Shown: in pieces, positions 6,619 through 16,081 of the stretch
Layout of the letters: the number at the start of each line of letters is the position of its first letter
How positions within the stretch are numbered: the first letter of the stretch is position 1
Assembly: GCF_038452265.1 (NCBI RefSeq)
Contig: NZ_CP151842.1
Location: 248,001 to 312,000 of the forward strand
Source: Vibrio diazotrophicus
GTDB lineage: Bacteria > Pseudomonadota > Gammaproteobacteria > Enterobacterales > Vibrionaceae
Length of the DNA stretch: 64,000 nt
Reading direction: 5' to 3'
Translations under genes and position numbers: made by a program
Notes under the pieces: generated by a model
Databases searched by the model: none
What the model saw: only the letters and a program-made list of their open reading frames with translations
Told to the model about the DNA's origin: nothing

Positions 6619-9252
6619 TTAGCCTGTGTTGCGCATACCTGCTGCGATACCTGCAATGGTTACCATCAGAGCTTCTTCCAGCTCTGTCGCAGGTGTTTCC
6701 GTTTGACGAGTACGGTACAGCAGTTCTGCTTGTAGCATGTTCAATGGCTCTACATAGATACTGCGTAGACGAATGGATTCCTGACCCCAAGGATCGCTTT
6801 GCATCAGGTTTTCGTTGTTCTCTACATTCAGCACCGTCTTGATGTCTTTTTGTAGCTGATCACGCAGACGTTGACCGAGTGGGCGTAGCTTCTCATCAAC
6901 CAGACGCTCATCATAGTAACGAGCCAAATCAACACTACATTTGGTGTACACCATTTCAAGCATGCCAAGGCGAGTTGAGAAGAATGGCCATTCACGACAC
7001 ATCTCTTCAAGCAGAGCTTGGTGACCTTTATCAATCGATAACTGAATTGCCTCACCAGCGCCTAACCATGCAGGAAGCATCAAACGGTTTTGACTCCAAG
7101 AGAAGATCCAAGGAATCGCACGTAAGCTTTCTACGCCGCCATTCGGGTTACGTTTGGCAGGACGAGAGCCCAGAGGTAATTTGCCTAGCTCAAGCTCAGG
7201 TGTTGCTTGACGGAAGTAAGGAACAAAATCAGGCTCACCGCGAACCACTTGACGATAGGCTTCACAAGAAACTTCTGAAAGTGCATCCATCAAGTCACGC
7301 CAATCTTGTTTTGGCTCTGGTGGTGGCAATAGGTTTGCTTCAAGAATTGCACTTGCGTACATGTTGAAGCTATTCACGGCAATTTCAGGTAAGCCAAGCT
7401 TAAAGCGAATCATCTCACCTTGCTCGGTTACACGCAGACCACCTTTAAGACTCTTCGGTGGCTGAGAAAGCAGTGCCGCGTGTGCAGGTGCACCACCACG
7501 ACCGATTGTACCGCCACGACCATGGAATAGAGTCAGTTCAATACCTTCTTGGTCACACACTTTCACCAGTGAATCCATTGCACGGTATTGCGCCCAGCCA
7601 GCAGACATTACGCCCGCATCTTTCGCTGAATCTGAATAACCGATCATCACCATTTGATGGTTTTGGATAAAGCCTCGGTAAAGGTCGATACTCATCAGTT
7701 GCTTGATAACGTCTTCAGCGTTGTTCAAGTCATCCAACGTTTCGAATAGCGGACACACGTCCATACGGTAAGGACAGCCTGCTTCTTGAAGCAATAGGTG
7801 CACGGCAAGCACATCTGAAGCAGTGCGAGCCATAGAGATGACATAAGCACCGAACGCTGCGCGTGGTTGTGCAGCAATGATCTTACAAGTATCAAGAACT
7901 TCTTGAACTTGCTCAGAAGGCTGCCAATCACGAGGAAGAAGAGGGCGCTTAGAGCTTAATTCATTGGTTAAGAATGAAATCTTGTCTTGTTCGCTCCAGT
8001 GATTGTAATCACCGATGCCTAAGTAACGAGTTAGCTCAGACAGAACATCCGCGTGGCGAGTACTTTCCTGACGGATATCAAGACGAACCAAGTGGACGCC
8101 AAATGCTTTGATACGGCGTAAAGTGTCTAGCAGTGAACCGTCAGCGATAACGCCCATACCGCACTCATGCAGTGACTTATAACACGCGTAAAGTGGGTCC
8201 CAAAGCTGGCTGATGTCCTGCAGTGGTGCTTTCTTCGGAAGTTTTTCTCCGTGCACTTTAGCATCCAGAACTTCGAGAGTTTCTTGGAGCAGTGAGCGTA
8301 AGCCTTTTAGAATTGCACGATACGGTTCGTGCTCATTTTCACCCGCAAGTTGGCGTAACTCATCACTGCATTTGGTCATCGATAGCTCGCTAACCAGCTC
8401 GTTGATGTCGCCTAGATAAAGGTCAGCCGCTTTCCAGCGAGAAAGTAGCAATACTTCACGAGTGATGGTGTGAGTTACAAATGGGTTACCGTCTCGGTCA
8501 CCACCCATCCAAGATGAGAAGTGAACTGGACGAGCGTCTAGAGGTAGACCTTCGCCCAAGTATTCTTTTGCACGTTCATTAAGATCACGTAGGAACTCAG
8601 GTACGGCTTGCCATAGAGAATTTTCTACAACAGCGAAGCCCCATTTGGCTTCGTCTAACGGTGTTGGGCGTTGTTGACGAATGACGTCTGAGTGCCAGCT
8701 TTGAGCAATTAATTGCTCTAGACGGCGTTCAGTTTTATGACGTTCTTTAGAAGAAAGCTCAGTTAACTCGAGTTTAGATAGACACTCATTTATTTTTACC
8801 AACTTGTTGATCATCGTACGACGAGTGATCTCTGTTGGGTGAGCGGTCAATACTAGTTCAATGTTGAGTTCGCGTAGTGCCTGTGCGGTATCGAGTTTAC
8901 TAATAGAATTTTGGCTGAGTTTTGAAAACAGAGCATGGATTGAATCTGGTTCACACACATTCTCTTCACAATGACGTGAAATGGTGTGGTACTGCTCAGC
9001 GATATTGGTCAAATTCAAAAATTGGTTAAAAGCACGAGCCACTGGAGTCAACTGCTCGTTGGGAAGGCTTTTTATCTCTTCAATCAGTAGATTCCGATCC
9101 GCTTGATTACCTGCCATTGCAGATTTTGAAAGCTTACGAATGGTTTCCACTTTCTCTAAAATAACGTCGCCATCTGCATCTTGAATGGTTTTACCCAATA
9201 GATGCCCAAGCATGCTTACGTTACTTTTGAGTGCAGAGTATTGTTCGTTCAT
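6619..9252 (-). CDS. ppc: phosphoenolpyruvate carboxylase
   Basis: PEP carboxylase carboxylates phosphoenolpyruvate with bicarbonate to oxaloacetate, refilling the TCA cycle. The protein is full length at 877 aa. It contains the catalytic-His motif LTAHPTE (about residue 137), the motif GYSDSAKDAG, the glycine/arginine loop FHGRGGTIGRGG, and the conserved C-terminus MRNTG. Two in-frame ATGs occur; the second (MNEQYSALKSNVSMLG) is preferred because it matches the family N-terminus and lies 6 nt after an AGGCAGG ribosome-binding site, while the first (9258) is too close. The aphA regulatory region lies downstream, separated by a terminator. The gap to argE (9253-9495) holds its promoter region and the argE terminator. 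Confidence 0.97.
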   Translation of the reverse strand: MNEQYSALKSNVSMLGHLLGKTIQDADGDVILEKVETIRKLSKSAMAGNQADRNLLIEEIKSLPNEQLTPVARAFNQFLNLTNIAEQYHTISRHCEENVCEPDSIHALFSKLSQNSISKLDTAQALRELNIELVLTAHPTEITRRTMINKLVKINECLSKLELTELSSKERHKTERRLEQLIAQSWHSDVIRQQRPTPLDEAKWGFAVVENSLWQAVPEFLRDLNERAKEYLGEGLPLDARPVHFSSWMGGDRDGNPFVTHTITREVLLLSRWKAADLYLGDINELVSELSMTKCSDELRQLAGENEHEPYRAILKGLRSLLQETLEVLDAKVHGEKLPKKAPLQDISQLWDPLYACYKSLHECGMGVIADGSLLDTLRRIKAFGVHLVRLDIRQESTRHADVLSELTRYLGIGDYNHWSEQDKISFLTNELSSKRPLLPRDWQPSEQVQEVLDTCKIIAAQPRAAFGAYVISMARTASDVLAVHLLLQEAGCPYRMDVCPLFETLDDLNNAEDVIKQLMSIDLYRGFIQNHQMVMIGYSDSAKDAGVMSAGWAQYRAMDSLVKVCDQEGIELTLFHGRGGTIGRGGAPAHAALLSQPPKSLKGGLRVTEQGEMIRFKLGLPEIAVNSFNMYASAILEANLLPPPEPKQDWRDLMDALSEVSCEAYRQVVRGEPDFVPYFRQATPELELGKLPLGSRPAKRNPNGGVESLRAIPWIFSWSQNRLMLPAWLGAGEAIQLSIDKGHQALLEEMCREWPFFSTRLGMLEMVYTKCSVDLARYYDERLVDEKLRPLGQRLRDQLQKDIKTVLNVENNENLMQSDPWGQESIRLRSIYVEPLNMLQAELLYRTRQTETPATELEEALMVTIAGIAAGMRNTG

Positions 9253-9428
9253 TGTCATCCTGCCTTGTAAAAAAATTACATCCTGTGTTCCTTGTTAGAA
9301 AGACAATTTATCTAAGTTTGCCCAGTATAGTCAAATGATGCTGGTGATATCTTTGCCAGTTTTTACCTGTTTGTGTGCAATGTAAGTTTGCTCAATTTGA
9401 GTGGTTTGTTGGAATTTTCTTACAAAAC

Positions 9429-9472
9429 AACAAGACGTTAATCACATTGTTATTAATGTGTTACGCCTTGTT
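9429..9472 (-). terminator. terminator-like hairpin after argE
   Basis: A long interrupted stem is formed by AACAAG/CTTGTT on the outside and CACATT/AATGTG on the inside, with CG and TAA pairs between. On the minus strand it is followed by GTTGTTTTG. It lies just downstream of the argE stop. Confidence 0.65.
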
Positions 9473-9495
9473 ATTTGGTGGTTATAAGTTGTGAG

Positions 9496-10632
9496 CTAGA
9501 AGCAGTACTTGTACATCGCCTTAGAAAGGATGTTAATGGTTGGGTCGATAAACTCGAAGGCCAAAAATTCGTCTGGCTGGTGAGCTTGGTCGATAGAACC
9601 CGGTCCCATGACCAATGTCGGACATAACTCTTGTAGGAAAGGAGCTTCAGTACAATAGTTTACCGTTTGAGCTTCAACGCCGGTGATTTCGCTGATCCCT
9701 GCAATAAAAGGATGGTCATGTTCACATTCATAGCCAGGAATGGCATCGTGCAGCGGTTCGATCTCAATTCGTCCCGGCCATTTCTCTTGTACTTGTGTCA
9801 GTGCGCTTCGTAGCATGTTGTCCAAACCATCAAGGCTAATGCCGGGGAGAGGGCGAACATCATAGTGCAGTTCACAACAGCCACAGATACGGTTCGGACT
9901 ATCGCCTCCGTGGATATGTCCTAAGTTTAAGGTTGGACTTGGGATATCAAAACCGGGGTGGTGATACTCTTTGACTAATTTGTCGCGTAGTTGCATCAGT
10001 GCATAAAGTACTTCATGCATAATCTCAATTGCATTCACGCCTAGTGCAGGGTTTGAAGAGTGACCCGATTTCCCCGTAACACGAATGGCATTTGCCACAT
10101 GTCCTTTATGACCACGAACTGGCACTAAGCTGGTTGGCTCACCAATAATGCAGTAATCAGGTTTGAATGGCGTATTTTGCGTGAAATGACGCGCTCCGAG
10201 CATGGTTGTTTCTTCATCACACGTAGCCAATATATAAAGAGGCTTTTTTTGCTTGCTCCAGTCCACTTTCTTCACTGCTTCTAAAATAAAAGCAAAGAAG
10301 CCTTTCATATCCGCAGTGCCTAAACCGTAAAAGCGGTTATTTGCTTCGGTCAACGCATGCGGATTAAAGTTCCAGCGACCTTCGTCGAAAGGAACGGTAT
10401 CACTGTGACCGGATAGTAATAAGCCACCTTCACCTTCGCCTTTTTTAGCAATCAGGTTCTGTTTTCCTGGCGCAACTTGAACCACGTCCACTTGAAAGCC
10501 TAAAGCGCTGCACCAGTCTGCCAATTTAGAAATGACTTGTTCGTTGCCTTCATCCCAACGACTATCGGTGGAGCTGATGGATGAGGTTGAAATAAGACCT
10601 TCATAAACCTCAAGGAAACTTGGCAATTGCAT
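9496..10632 (-). CDS. argE: acetylornithine deacetylase
   Basis: ArgE hydrolyses N2-acetyl-L-ornithine to ornithine and acetate, the deacetylating step of the linear arginine pathway. The 378-aa M20-family metallopeptidase shows the metal-binding motifs SGHSDTVP, GLGTADMKGF and TCDEETTMLG in order, a dimerisation domain in the middle (about residues 175-290), and a C-terminal HQPDE motif. It is transcribed divergently from argCBGH, the usual gamma-proteobacterial arrangement, and shares a 156-bp control region with it. The acetyltransferase domain fused to ArgH downstream suggests that acetylglutamate is made within the same cluster. Confidence 0.96.
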   Translation of the reverse strand: MQLPSFLEVYEGLISTSSISSTDSRWDEGNEQVISKLADWCSALGFQVDVVQVAPGKQNLIAKKGEGEGGLLLSGHSDTVPFDEGRWNFNPHALTEANNRFYGLGTADMKGFFAFILEAVKKVDWSKQKKPLYILATCDEETTMLGARHFTQNTPFKPDYCIIGEPTSLVPVRGHKGHVANAIRVTGKSGHSSNPALGVNAIEIMHEVLYALMQLRDKLVKEYHHPGFDIPSPTLNLGHIHGGDSPNRICGCCELHYDVRPLPGISLDGLDNMLRSALTQVQEKWPGRIEIEPLHDAIPGYECEHDHPFIAGISEITGVEAQTVNYCTEAPFLQELCPTLVMGPGSIDQAHQPDEFLAFEFIDPTINILSKAMYKYCF

Positions 10633-10788
10633 ATATTATTTGCTCCTACTATTGACAGAATTACGTTGAAACTGTAAAACACATATTAAATCACTTTTAG
10701 TGAATAAAAAACCGATAAAAGTGCCAATTTTAAAGATTTATAGTCATTTTTAATTGTCGATTTTTTACTCGATTTAGGACGTTTTGAG
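10633..10788. promoter_or_regulatory. argE-argC divergent control region with possible ArgR half-box
   Basis: This AT-rich gap should carry both promoters. The stretch at 10699-10716 contains TGAATAAAA, matching the left half of an ARG box (TGAAT-N4-ATTCA), but the right half is degenerate. An overlapping dyad, TCACTTTTAGTGA, lies at 10691-10703. ArgR repression is expected from other gamma-proteobacteria; the exact operator is uncertain. Confidence 0.4.
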
Positions 10789-11793
10789 ATGTTAAAAACC
10801 ACCATCATCGGCGCAAGCGGCTATACCGGAGCAGAACTGGCTCTTATGGTGCACAAACACCCTGAGCTCACGCTATCAGGTTTATACGTTTCAGCCAACA
10901 GCGCTGATGCAGGAAAGTCTATTGGTCAGTTACACGGCAAGCTAACAGGTTTGCTCGATTTACCAGTACAACCTTTAGTGGATGTTGAGAAAGTGGCACA
11001 AGAGAGTGACGTAGTCTTTCTCGCGACTGCACATGAAGTCAGTCATGATCTTGCTCCTGTTTTTCTGGCCAACAACTGCCAAGTTTTCGATCTTTCTGGC
11101 GCTTACCGTGTGGATGGTGAGAGTTTCTATACTCAATACTATGGCTTTGAACATCAGCATGCTGATTGGTTAAAAAAAGCGGCTTATGGCTTGGCTGAGT
11201 GGAACCTAGAAAACATCAAACAGAGTCAACTGATTGCTGTAGCTGGTTGTTACCCAACCGCGTCTCAACTAGCAATTAAGCCTCTGATTGAAAATGATTT
11301 ATTAGATGTACAACAGTGGCCTGTGATCAATGCTACCAGTGGTGTTTCGGGTGCTGGTCGTAAAGCGACACTGACCAACAGTTTTTGTGAAGTGAGCTTG
11401 CAACCTTATGGCGTGTTTAACCATCGTCATCAACCAGAAATTGCTACTCACCTTGGTCGTGACGTGATATTTACACCGCATTTGGGCAATTTTAAACGCG
11501 GTATTTTAGCCACGATTACGATGAAGTTAGCTCAAGGTGTAACGGCAGCACAAGTGCAGCAAGCATTTACTCAAGCTTACCAAGGTAAAGCGGCTGTGCG
11601 TCTGCGCTTGGATTCATTGCCGCGCATCCAAGATGTTGAATTTACTCCGTTCTGCGATATCGGTTGGAAAGTGCAGGGCGAACATATCATTGTCGTTTCA
11701 GCAATCGACAATTTATTAAAAGGTGCATCGAGTCAAGCGATGCAATGTTTAAACATTCATTACGGTTTCGATGAGCTAACTGCTCTGGTGTAA
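10789..11793 (+). CDS. argC: N-acetyl-gamma-glutamyl-phosphate reductase
   Basis: ArgC reduces N-acetylglutamyl-5-phosphate to the semialdehyde with NADPH, the third step of arginine synthesis. The 334-aa protein opens with a Rossmann NADP loop (IIGASGYTGAELALM) and carries the catalytic cysteine in VAGCYPT (about residue 155). The SGVSGAGRK segment and His-containing C-terminal half are conserved. It is the first gene of argCBGH and is separated from argB by 9 bp. Confidence 0.97.
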   Translation: MLKTTIIGASGYTGAELALMVHKHPELTLSGLYVSANSADAGKSIGQLHGKLTGLLDLPVQPLVDVEKVAQESDVVFLATAHEVSHDLAPVFLANNCQVFDLSGAYRVDGESFYTQYYGFEHQHADWLKKAAYGLAEWNLENIKQSQLIAVAGCYPTASQLAIKPLIENDLLDVQQWPVINATSGVSGAGRKATLTNSFCEVSLQPYGVFNHRHQPEIATHLGRDVIFTPHLGNFKRGILATITMKLAQGVTAAQVQQAFTQAYQGKAAVRLRLDSLPRIQDVEFTPFCDIGWKVQGEHIIVVSAIDNLLKGASSQAMQCLNIHYGFDELTALV

Positions 11794-11802
11794 GGGTTAT
11801 AT

Positions 11803-12594
11803 ATGACGGATACAAAACTAGATCCATTGGTGATTAAGTTAGGCGGCGCAGCTCTGTCTTGTTCAGAGACGCTAAGTAAGCTTTTCAGCGCAATCGCACA
11901 GTATCAAGCCCAAGCTCAGCGACGAATTGTTATCGTTCACGGTGGCGGTTACCTTGTGGATGATCTCATGGCGAAGTTGCAGTTACCAACCGTTAAAAAA
12001 GACGGTCTACGTGTAACTCCTTACGACCAAATTGGTGTGATTGCTGGTGCGCTAGCGGGCACTGCGAATAAGATGCTACAAGGTCAGGCAATTAAAGATG
12101 GCTTAAACGCTGTGGGTTTATGTCTGGCTGATGGTGGTTTATGTGTTGTAGAAGAGCTGGATCCGGAACTGGGTGCTGTAGGTAAATCAACAGCGGGTGA
12201 TGGCGCTGTGATTAAGCTTCTGCTTGAAGCTGGCGTAGTTCCTATTATCAGCTCGATTGGTCTGACAAAAGACGGTCAAATGATGAACGTAAATGCAGAC
12301 CAAGCAGCAGTCTCTGTTGCCAGCGCACTGGATGCAGAGTTAGTTCTTTTATCTGACGTGAGTGGTGTGCTGGATGGTAAAGGTCATCTGATTGCAACCC
12401 TTGATGAGTCAAAAGCAAAAAGCTTAATTGAAGGTAAAGTGATTACCGACGGCATGATCGTAAAAGTAAATGCCGCATTGGATGCAGCGAAAGAGCTTGG
12501 TCGCCCGATTGAAGTCGCGACATGGCGTTATCCAGAAAAGCTTGCCAAGTTGTTCTCAGGTGAAAGTATCGGTACTCAATTTTTACCTCAGTAA
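11803..12594 (+). CDS. argB: acetylglutamate kinase
   Basis: ArgB phosphorylates N-acetylglutamate with ATP, the second step of arginine synthesis. The 263-aa amino-acid-kinase-fold protein has the N-terminal VIKLGGAAL phosphate-binding segment, VHGGGYLVDDLM, and a C-terminal nucleotide-binding region (TDGMIVKVNAALDAAKELG). It lacks the N-terminal helix of arginine-inhibited hexameric kinases, so it is probably the dimeric, arginine-insensitive type found in E. coli. It is in an operon with argC. Confidence 0.96.
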   Translation: MTDTKLDPLVIKLGGAALSCSETLSKLFSAIAQYQAQAQRRIVIVHGGGYLVDDLMAKLQLPTVKKDGLRVTPYDQIGVIAGALAGTANKMLQGQAIKDGLNAVGLCLADGGLCVVEELDPELGAVGKSTAGDGAVIKLLLEAGVVPIISSIGLTKDGQMMNVNADQAAVSVASALDAELVLLSDVSGVLDGKGHLIATLDESKAKSLIEGKVITDGMIVKVNAALDAAKELGRPIEVATWRYPEKLAKLFSGESIGTQFLPQ

Positions 12595-12611
12595 TCATTT
12601 AGAAATAGCTA

Positions 12612-12657
12612 TTAAAGAACAACGAATTTAAATCGATTAGTTAACGTTGTTCTTTAA
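12612..12657 (+). other. long hairpin in the argB-argG gap
   Basis: Perfect 13-bp arms, TTAAAGAACAACG and CGTTGTTCTTTAA, enclose a 20-nt AT-rich loop. There is no GC-rich core or T-tract, so it is not a classical terminator. It could be an RNA-processing site or a regulatory structure between argB and argG. The remainder of this 131-bp gap shows nothing recognisable apart from the argG ribosome-binding site (GGAG). Confidence 0.6.
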
Positions 12658-12725
12658 ACAAAAGAATTTAAAGGAATCCTGAGCCCTGACCGCCAAGTGC
12701 AGAGCCAGAAATTTGGAGATATAAA

Positions 12726-13940
12726 ATGAGCAAAGTTCAAGTCAAAAAAGTTGTCGTAGCCTACTCTGGCGGTCTAGATACATCTGTAATCATTCCATGG
12801 TTAAAAGAAAACTATGGCTGTGAAGTAGTGGCATTCGTTGCTGATGTTGGTCAAGGCGCAGAAGAATTAGTTGGTATCGAAGAAAAAGCTATCGCTTCTG
12901 GTGCATCAGAGTGTTACGTCGTTGACCTGAAAGAAGAGTTAGTAAAAGACTATATTTACCCAACGCTAAAAACAGGTGCATACTACGAAGGTAAATACCT
13001 ACTAGGTACTTCTATGGCTCGTCCTGTGATTGCAAAAGCGCAAGTAGAAGTAGCACGTAAAGTAGGTGCAGACGCACTTGCTCACGGCTGTACTGGTAAA
13101 GGTAACGACCAAGTTCGTTTCGAAGGTGCATTTGCAGCACTAGCACCAGATCTACATGTTATTGCTCCTTGGCGTGAATGGGACCTTGTTAGCCGTGAAG
13201 AGTGTCTTGACTACCTAGCAGAGCGCAATATCCCATGTGCAGCATCACTGACTAAAATCTACTCTCGTGATGCAAACGCATGGCACATCTCAACAGAAGG
13301 TGGTGTGTTGGAAAGCACTTGGAATGCACCAAACGCAGATTGCTGGGCGTGGACTGTTGACCCAGAGCAAGCGCCAAATGAAGCGGAATACGTTACTCTG
13401 AAAGTGCAAAAAGGCGAAGTGGTAGCTGTAGATGGTAAAGAACTTTCTCCATACCAAGCGCTTATTGCTCTGAATGAGAAAGGCGTGAAACATGGTATTG
13501 GTCGTATCGATATCGTTGAAAACCGTCTGGTAGGTATGAAGTCTCGTGGTTGTTACGAAACTCCGGGAGGCACGATCATGATGGAAGCGCTACGTGCCGT
13601 TGAACAACTTGTACTGGATAAAGCTTCATTTGAATTCCGCGAAGAAATCGGTATCAAAGCTTCTCACCTAGTTTATGACGGTCGTTGGTTCACTCCACTA
13701 CGTAAATCAGTGTTTGCTGCGGCAGATGCACTAGCAGAAGACGTTAACGGTGAAGTGGTGATCAAACTTTACAAAGGCCAAGCAACTGCAACACAAAAAC
13801 GTTCTGAAAACAGCTTGTACTCAGAAGAGTTTGCAACCTTCGGTGCTGATGAAGTTTACGACCAAAGCCATGCAGGCGGCTTCATCCGTCTTTACTCTTT
13901 GGCTAGCCGTATCAAAGCATTGAACGAAGCTAAGAAGTAA
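12726..13940 (+). CDS. argG: argininosuccinate synthase
   Basis: ArgG joins citrulline and aspartate using ATP to form argininosuccinate. The 404-aa protein is of the shorter type and opens with the ATP pyrophosphatase P-loop AYSGGLDTS. It continues through the conserved HGCTGKGNDQVRFE and SRGCYETPGG segments. TTTGGAG lies about 7 nt before the ATG. It follows argB after a 131-bp gap with a large hairpin and precedes argH after another hairpin, so relative expression of the cluster may be tuned at these two points. Confidence 0.97.
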   Translation: MSKVQVKKVVVAYSGGLDTSVIIPWLKENYGCEVVAFVADVGQGAEELVGIEEKAIASGASECYVVDLKEELVKDYIYPTLKTGAYYEGKYLLGTSMARPVIAKAQVEVARKVGADALAHGCTGKGNDQVRFEGAFAALAPDLHVIAPWREWDLVSREECLDYLAERNIPCAASLTKIYSRDANAWHISTEGGVLESTWNAPNADCWAWTVDPEQAPNEAEYVTLKVQKGEVVAVDGKELSPYQALIALNEKGVKHGIGRIDIVENRLVGMKSRGCYETPGGTIMMEALRAVEQLVLDKASFEFREEIGIKASHLVYDGRWFTPLRKSVFAAADALAEDVNGEVVIKLYKGQATATQKRSENSLYSEEFATFGADEVYDQSHAGGFIRLYSLASRIKALNEAKK

Positions 13941-13984
13941 TCCCTAAGTTCCCGTCAAAGGGAACTAAGATAGAAACAAAAAAA

Positions 13985-14004
13985 GGATCGCTCAAGCGCG
14001 ATCC
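13985..14004 (+). terminator. hairpin between argG and argH
   Basis: GGATCGC and GCGATCC form a 7-bp GC-rich stem around a 6-nt loop, followed by TTAATTAT. The imperfect T-tract suggests partial termination or an mRNA-stabilising hairpin. Confidence 0.55.
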
Positions 14005-14089
14005 TTAATTATAAAAAACACTTAAACACTGGCAGAAATGAAGTATTCTTTGGTCAATTAACCAAGGAATTAGATGCAGGAGAAGCACA

Positions 14090-15964
14090 ATGGCATTATG
14101 GGGCGGAAGATTTACCCAGGCAGCAGATACGAGATTCAAAGAGTTTAATGATTCATTGCGCTTTGACTACCGATTGGCTGAGCAAGACATTGTGGGTTCT
14201 ATTGCGTGGTCGAAAGCTCTTCTTTCTGTCAATGTTCTGAGTGAAGACGAACAGCAAAAACTTGAGTTGGCATTGAATGAACTCAAGCTTGAAGTGATGG
14301 AAGACCCTGAGCAGATTTTGCGTTCAGATGCTGAAGATATCCACTCATGGGTAGAGCAGCAGCTGATCGGTAAAGTTGGTGACTTAGGTAAAAAGCTTCA
14401 TACTGGCCGTTCACGTAACGACCAAGTAGCGACTGACCTGAAACTTTGGTGCCGTCAGCAAGGTCAACAACTGCTTATCGCACTTGATCGTTTACAAAGC
14501 AAAATGGTTGCAGTAGCAAGAGAACATCAAGGCACCGTGCTTCCTGGTTATACCCACTTGCAACGTGCTCAGCCTGTGACTTTTGCTCACTGGTGTCTAG
14601 CTTATGTTGAGATGTTTGAGCGTGATTATTCACGTGTGAGTGATGCAATTAAGCGTCTTGATACTTGTCCGCTAGGCTCTGGTGCTCTTGCTGGTACAGC
14701 GTATCCAATGGATCGTGAAAAGCTGGCTCATAACCTTGGCTTCCGTCGCGCGACTCGTAACTCACTGGATTCCGTTTCAGACCGCGATCACGTGATGGAG
14801 TTAATGTCTGTTGCGTCTATCTCAATGCTGCACCTTTCTCGTCTGGCTGAAGATATGATTTTCTACAACTCAGGTGAGTCTGGTTTCATTGAGTTGGCGG
14901 ATACTGTGACTTCAGGTTCATCACTGATGCCACAGAAGAAAAACCCAGATGCGCTTGAACTTATCCGTGGTAAAACTGGCCGTGTTTACGGTTCGTTAGC
15001 GGGCATGATGATGACGGTTAAAGCGCTACCTTTGGCATACAACAAAGATATGCAAGAAGACAAAGAAGGTCTGTTTGACGCTTTGGATACTTGGAACGAT
15101 TGTATGGAAATGGCTGCGCTATGTTTTGAAGGCATCAAAGTGAACGGTGAACGTACATTGGAAGCGGCAAAACAAGGCTATGCAAACTCAACCGAGCTAG
15201 CGGATTACCTAGTAGCGAAAGGCATTCCATTCCGTGAAGCGCACCATATCGTGGGTGTCACTGTGGTTGCTGCCATTGCAAAAGGCTGCGCGTTGGAAGA
15301 GTTAACGCTAGAAGAGCTGAAAGCCTTCTCGCCAGTGATTGAAGACGATGTGTATGCGATTCTAACCATTGAGTCTTGTCTAGAGAAACGTAGTGCTCTG
15401 GGTGGCGTAGCGCCTCATCAGGTCGCTTATGCGGTCGAGCAAGCAGAGTCGCGTTTATCTAAACGAGATGCCACATCTGTTAAGGTGCGTCCTGCTCGTC
15501 TAACAGACATCGAAGCATTAGAGGGCATGGTAACTTACTGGGCGAATATGGGTGAAAACCTACCGCGTTCTCGTAATGAAATCGTGCGCGACATTGGTTC
15601 ATTTGCTGTGGCGGAACATAATGGCGAAATCACAGGCTGTGCTTCTCTGTATGTCTATGACTCTGGTTTAGCTGAAATTCGTTCACTCGGCGTTGAAGCG
15701 GGCTGGCAAGGTCAAGGGCAAGGTACGGCGATTGTTCAATATCTAGTGAGTAAAGCGCGCCAAATGGCGATCAAGAAAGTATTCGTTCTGACTCGTACTC
15801 CTGAGTTCTTTATGAAGCTAGACTTTATTCCAACGTCAAAAACTTTATTGCCTGAGAAAGTTCTTAAAGATTGCGAGAAATGTCCTCGTCAGCATGCTTG
15901 TGATGAAGTTGCGCTTGAAGTGAATGTTTCAGAGCAGCTTATTACTAAGATGAAAGTTGCATAA
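14090..15964 (+). CDS. argH: argininosuccinate lyase fused to GNAT acetyltransferase (ArgHA)
   Basis: Residues 1-460 are argininosuccinate lyase, which splits argininosuccinate into arginine and fumarate. The fumarase/aspartase signature GSSLMPQKKNPD lies at 276-287, with HTGRSRNDQ at 104-112 and TAY/GS segments around 197-205. Residues about 465-624 are a GNAT N-acetyltransferase domain with the acetyl-CoA loop GWQGQGQGTAI (538-548). From knowledge of marine gamma-proteobacteria, this fusion supplies N-acetylglutamate synthase activity, the first step of the pathway. The GNAT part ends with three close cysteines (595, 598, 604), perhaps binding metal. At 624 aa it is about 165 residues longer than plain ArgH. 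It is the last gene of the cluster. Confidence 0.96.
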   Translation: MALWGGRFTQAADTRFKEFNDSLRFDYRLAEQDIVGSIAWSKALLSVNVLSEDEQQKLELALNELKLEVMEDPEQILRSDAEDIHSWVEQQLIGKVGDLGKKLHTGRSRNDQVATDLKLWCRQQGQQLLIALDRLQSKMVAVAREHQGTVLPGYTHLQRAQPVTFAHWCLAYVEMFERDYSRVSDAIKRLDTCPLGSGALAGTAYPMDREKLAHNLGFRRATRNSLDSVSDRDHVMELMSVASISMLHLSRLAEDMIFYNSGESGFIELADTVTSGSSLMPQKKNPDALELIRGKTGRVYGSLAGMMMTVKALPLAYNKDMQEDKEGLFDALDTWNDCMEMAALCFEGIKVNGERTLEAAKQGYANSTELADYLVAKGIPFREAHHIVGVTVVAAIAKGCALEELTLEELKAFSPVIEDDVYAILTIESCLEKRSALGGVAPHQVAYAVEQAESRLSKRDATSVKVRPARLTDIEALEGMVTYWANMGENLPRSRNEIVRDIGSFAVAEHNGEITGCASLYVYDSGLAEIRSLGVEAGWQGQGQGTAIVQYLVSKARQMAIKKVFVLTRTPEFFMKLDFIPTSKTLLPEKVLKDCEKCPRQHACDEVALEVNVSEQLITKMKVA

Positions 15965-15980
15965 GCTATTGAATCCTAAG

Positions 15981-16019
15981 TCCGGAAAATAAGATCGAAA
16001 AAGATCAAAATTTTCCGGA
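15981..16019 (+). other. first of three hairpins after argH
   Basis: The 10-bp arms TCCGGAAAAT and ATTTTCCGGA enclose an A-rich loop containing two GATC copies. There is no T-tract. Confidence 0.6.
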
Positions 16020-16026
16020 ACCAATC

Positions 16027-16065
16027 AGAAAAAGCACGGTCTACTTTAATACCACTGCTTTTTCT
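16027..16065 (+). terminator. second hairpin after argH
   Basis: The 10-bp arms AGAAAAAGCA and TGCTTTTTCT surround an inner GGT/ACC pairing. The T-rich 3' arm could support termination in either direction. Confidence 0.55.
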
Positions 16066-16081
16066 TAGAAGAATCTAAGAG

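Noticed and set aside
6879..7367. 162-codon open frame on plus opposite ppc
   Set aside because: Antisense to conserved ppc, with no ribosome-binding site and no similarity.
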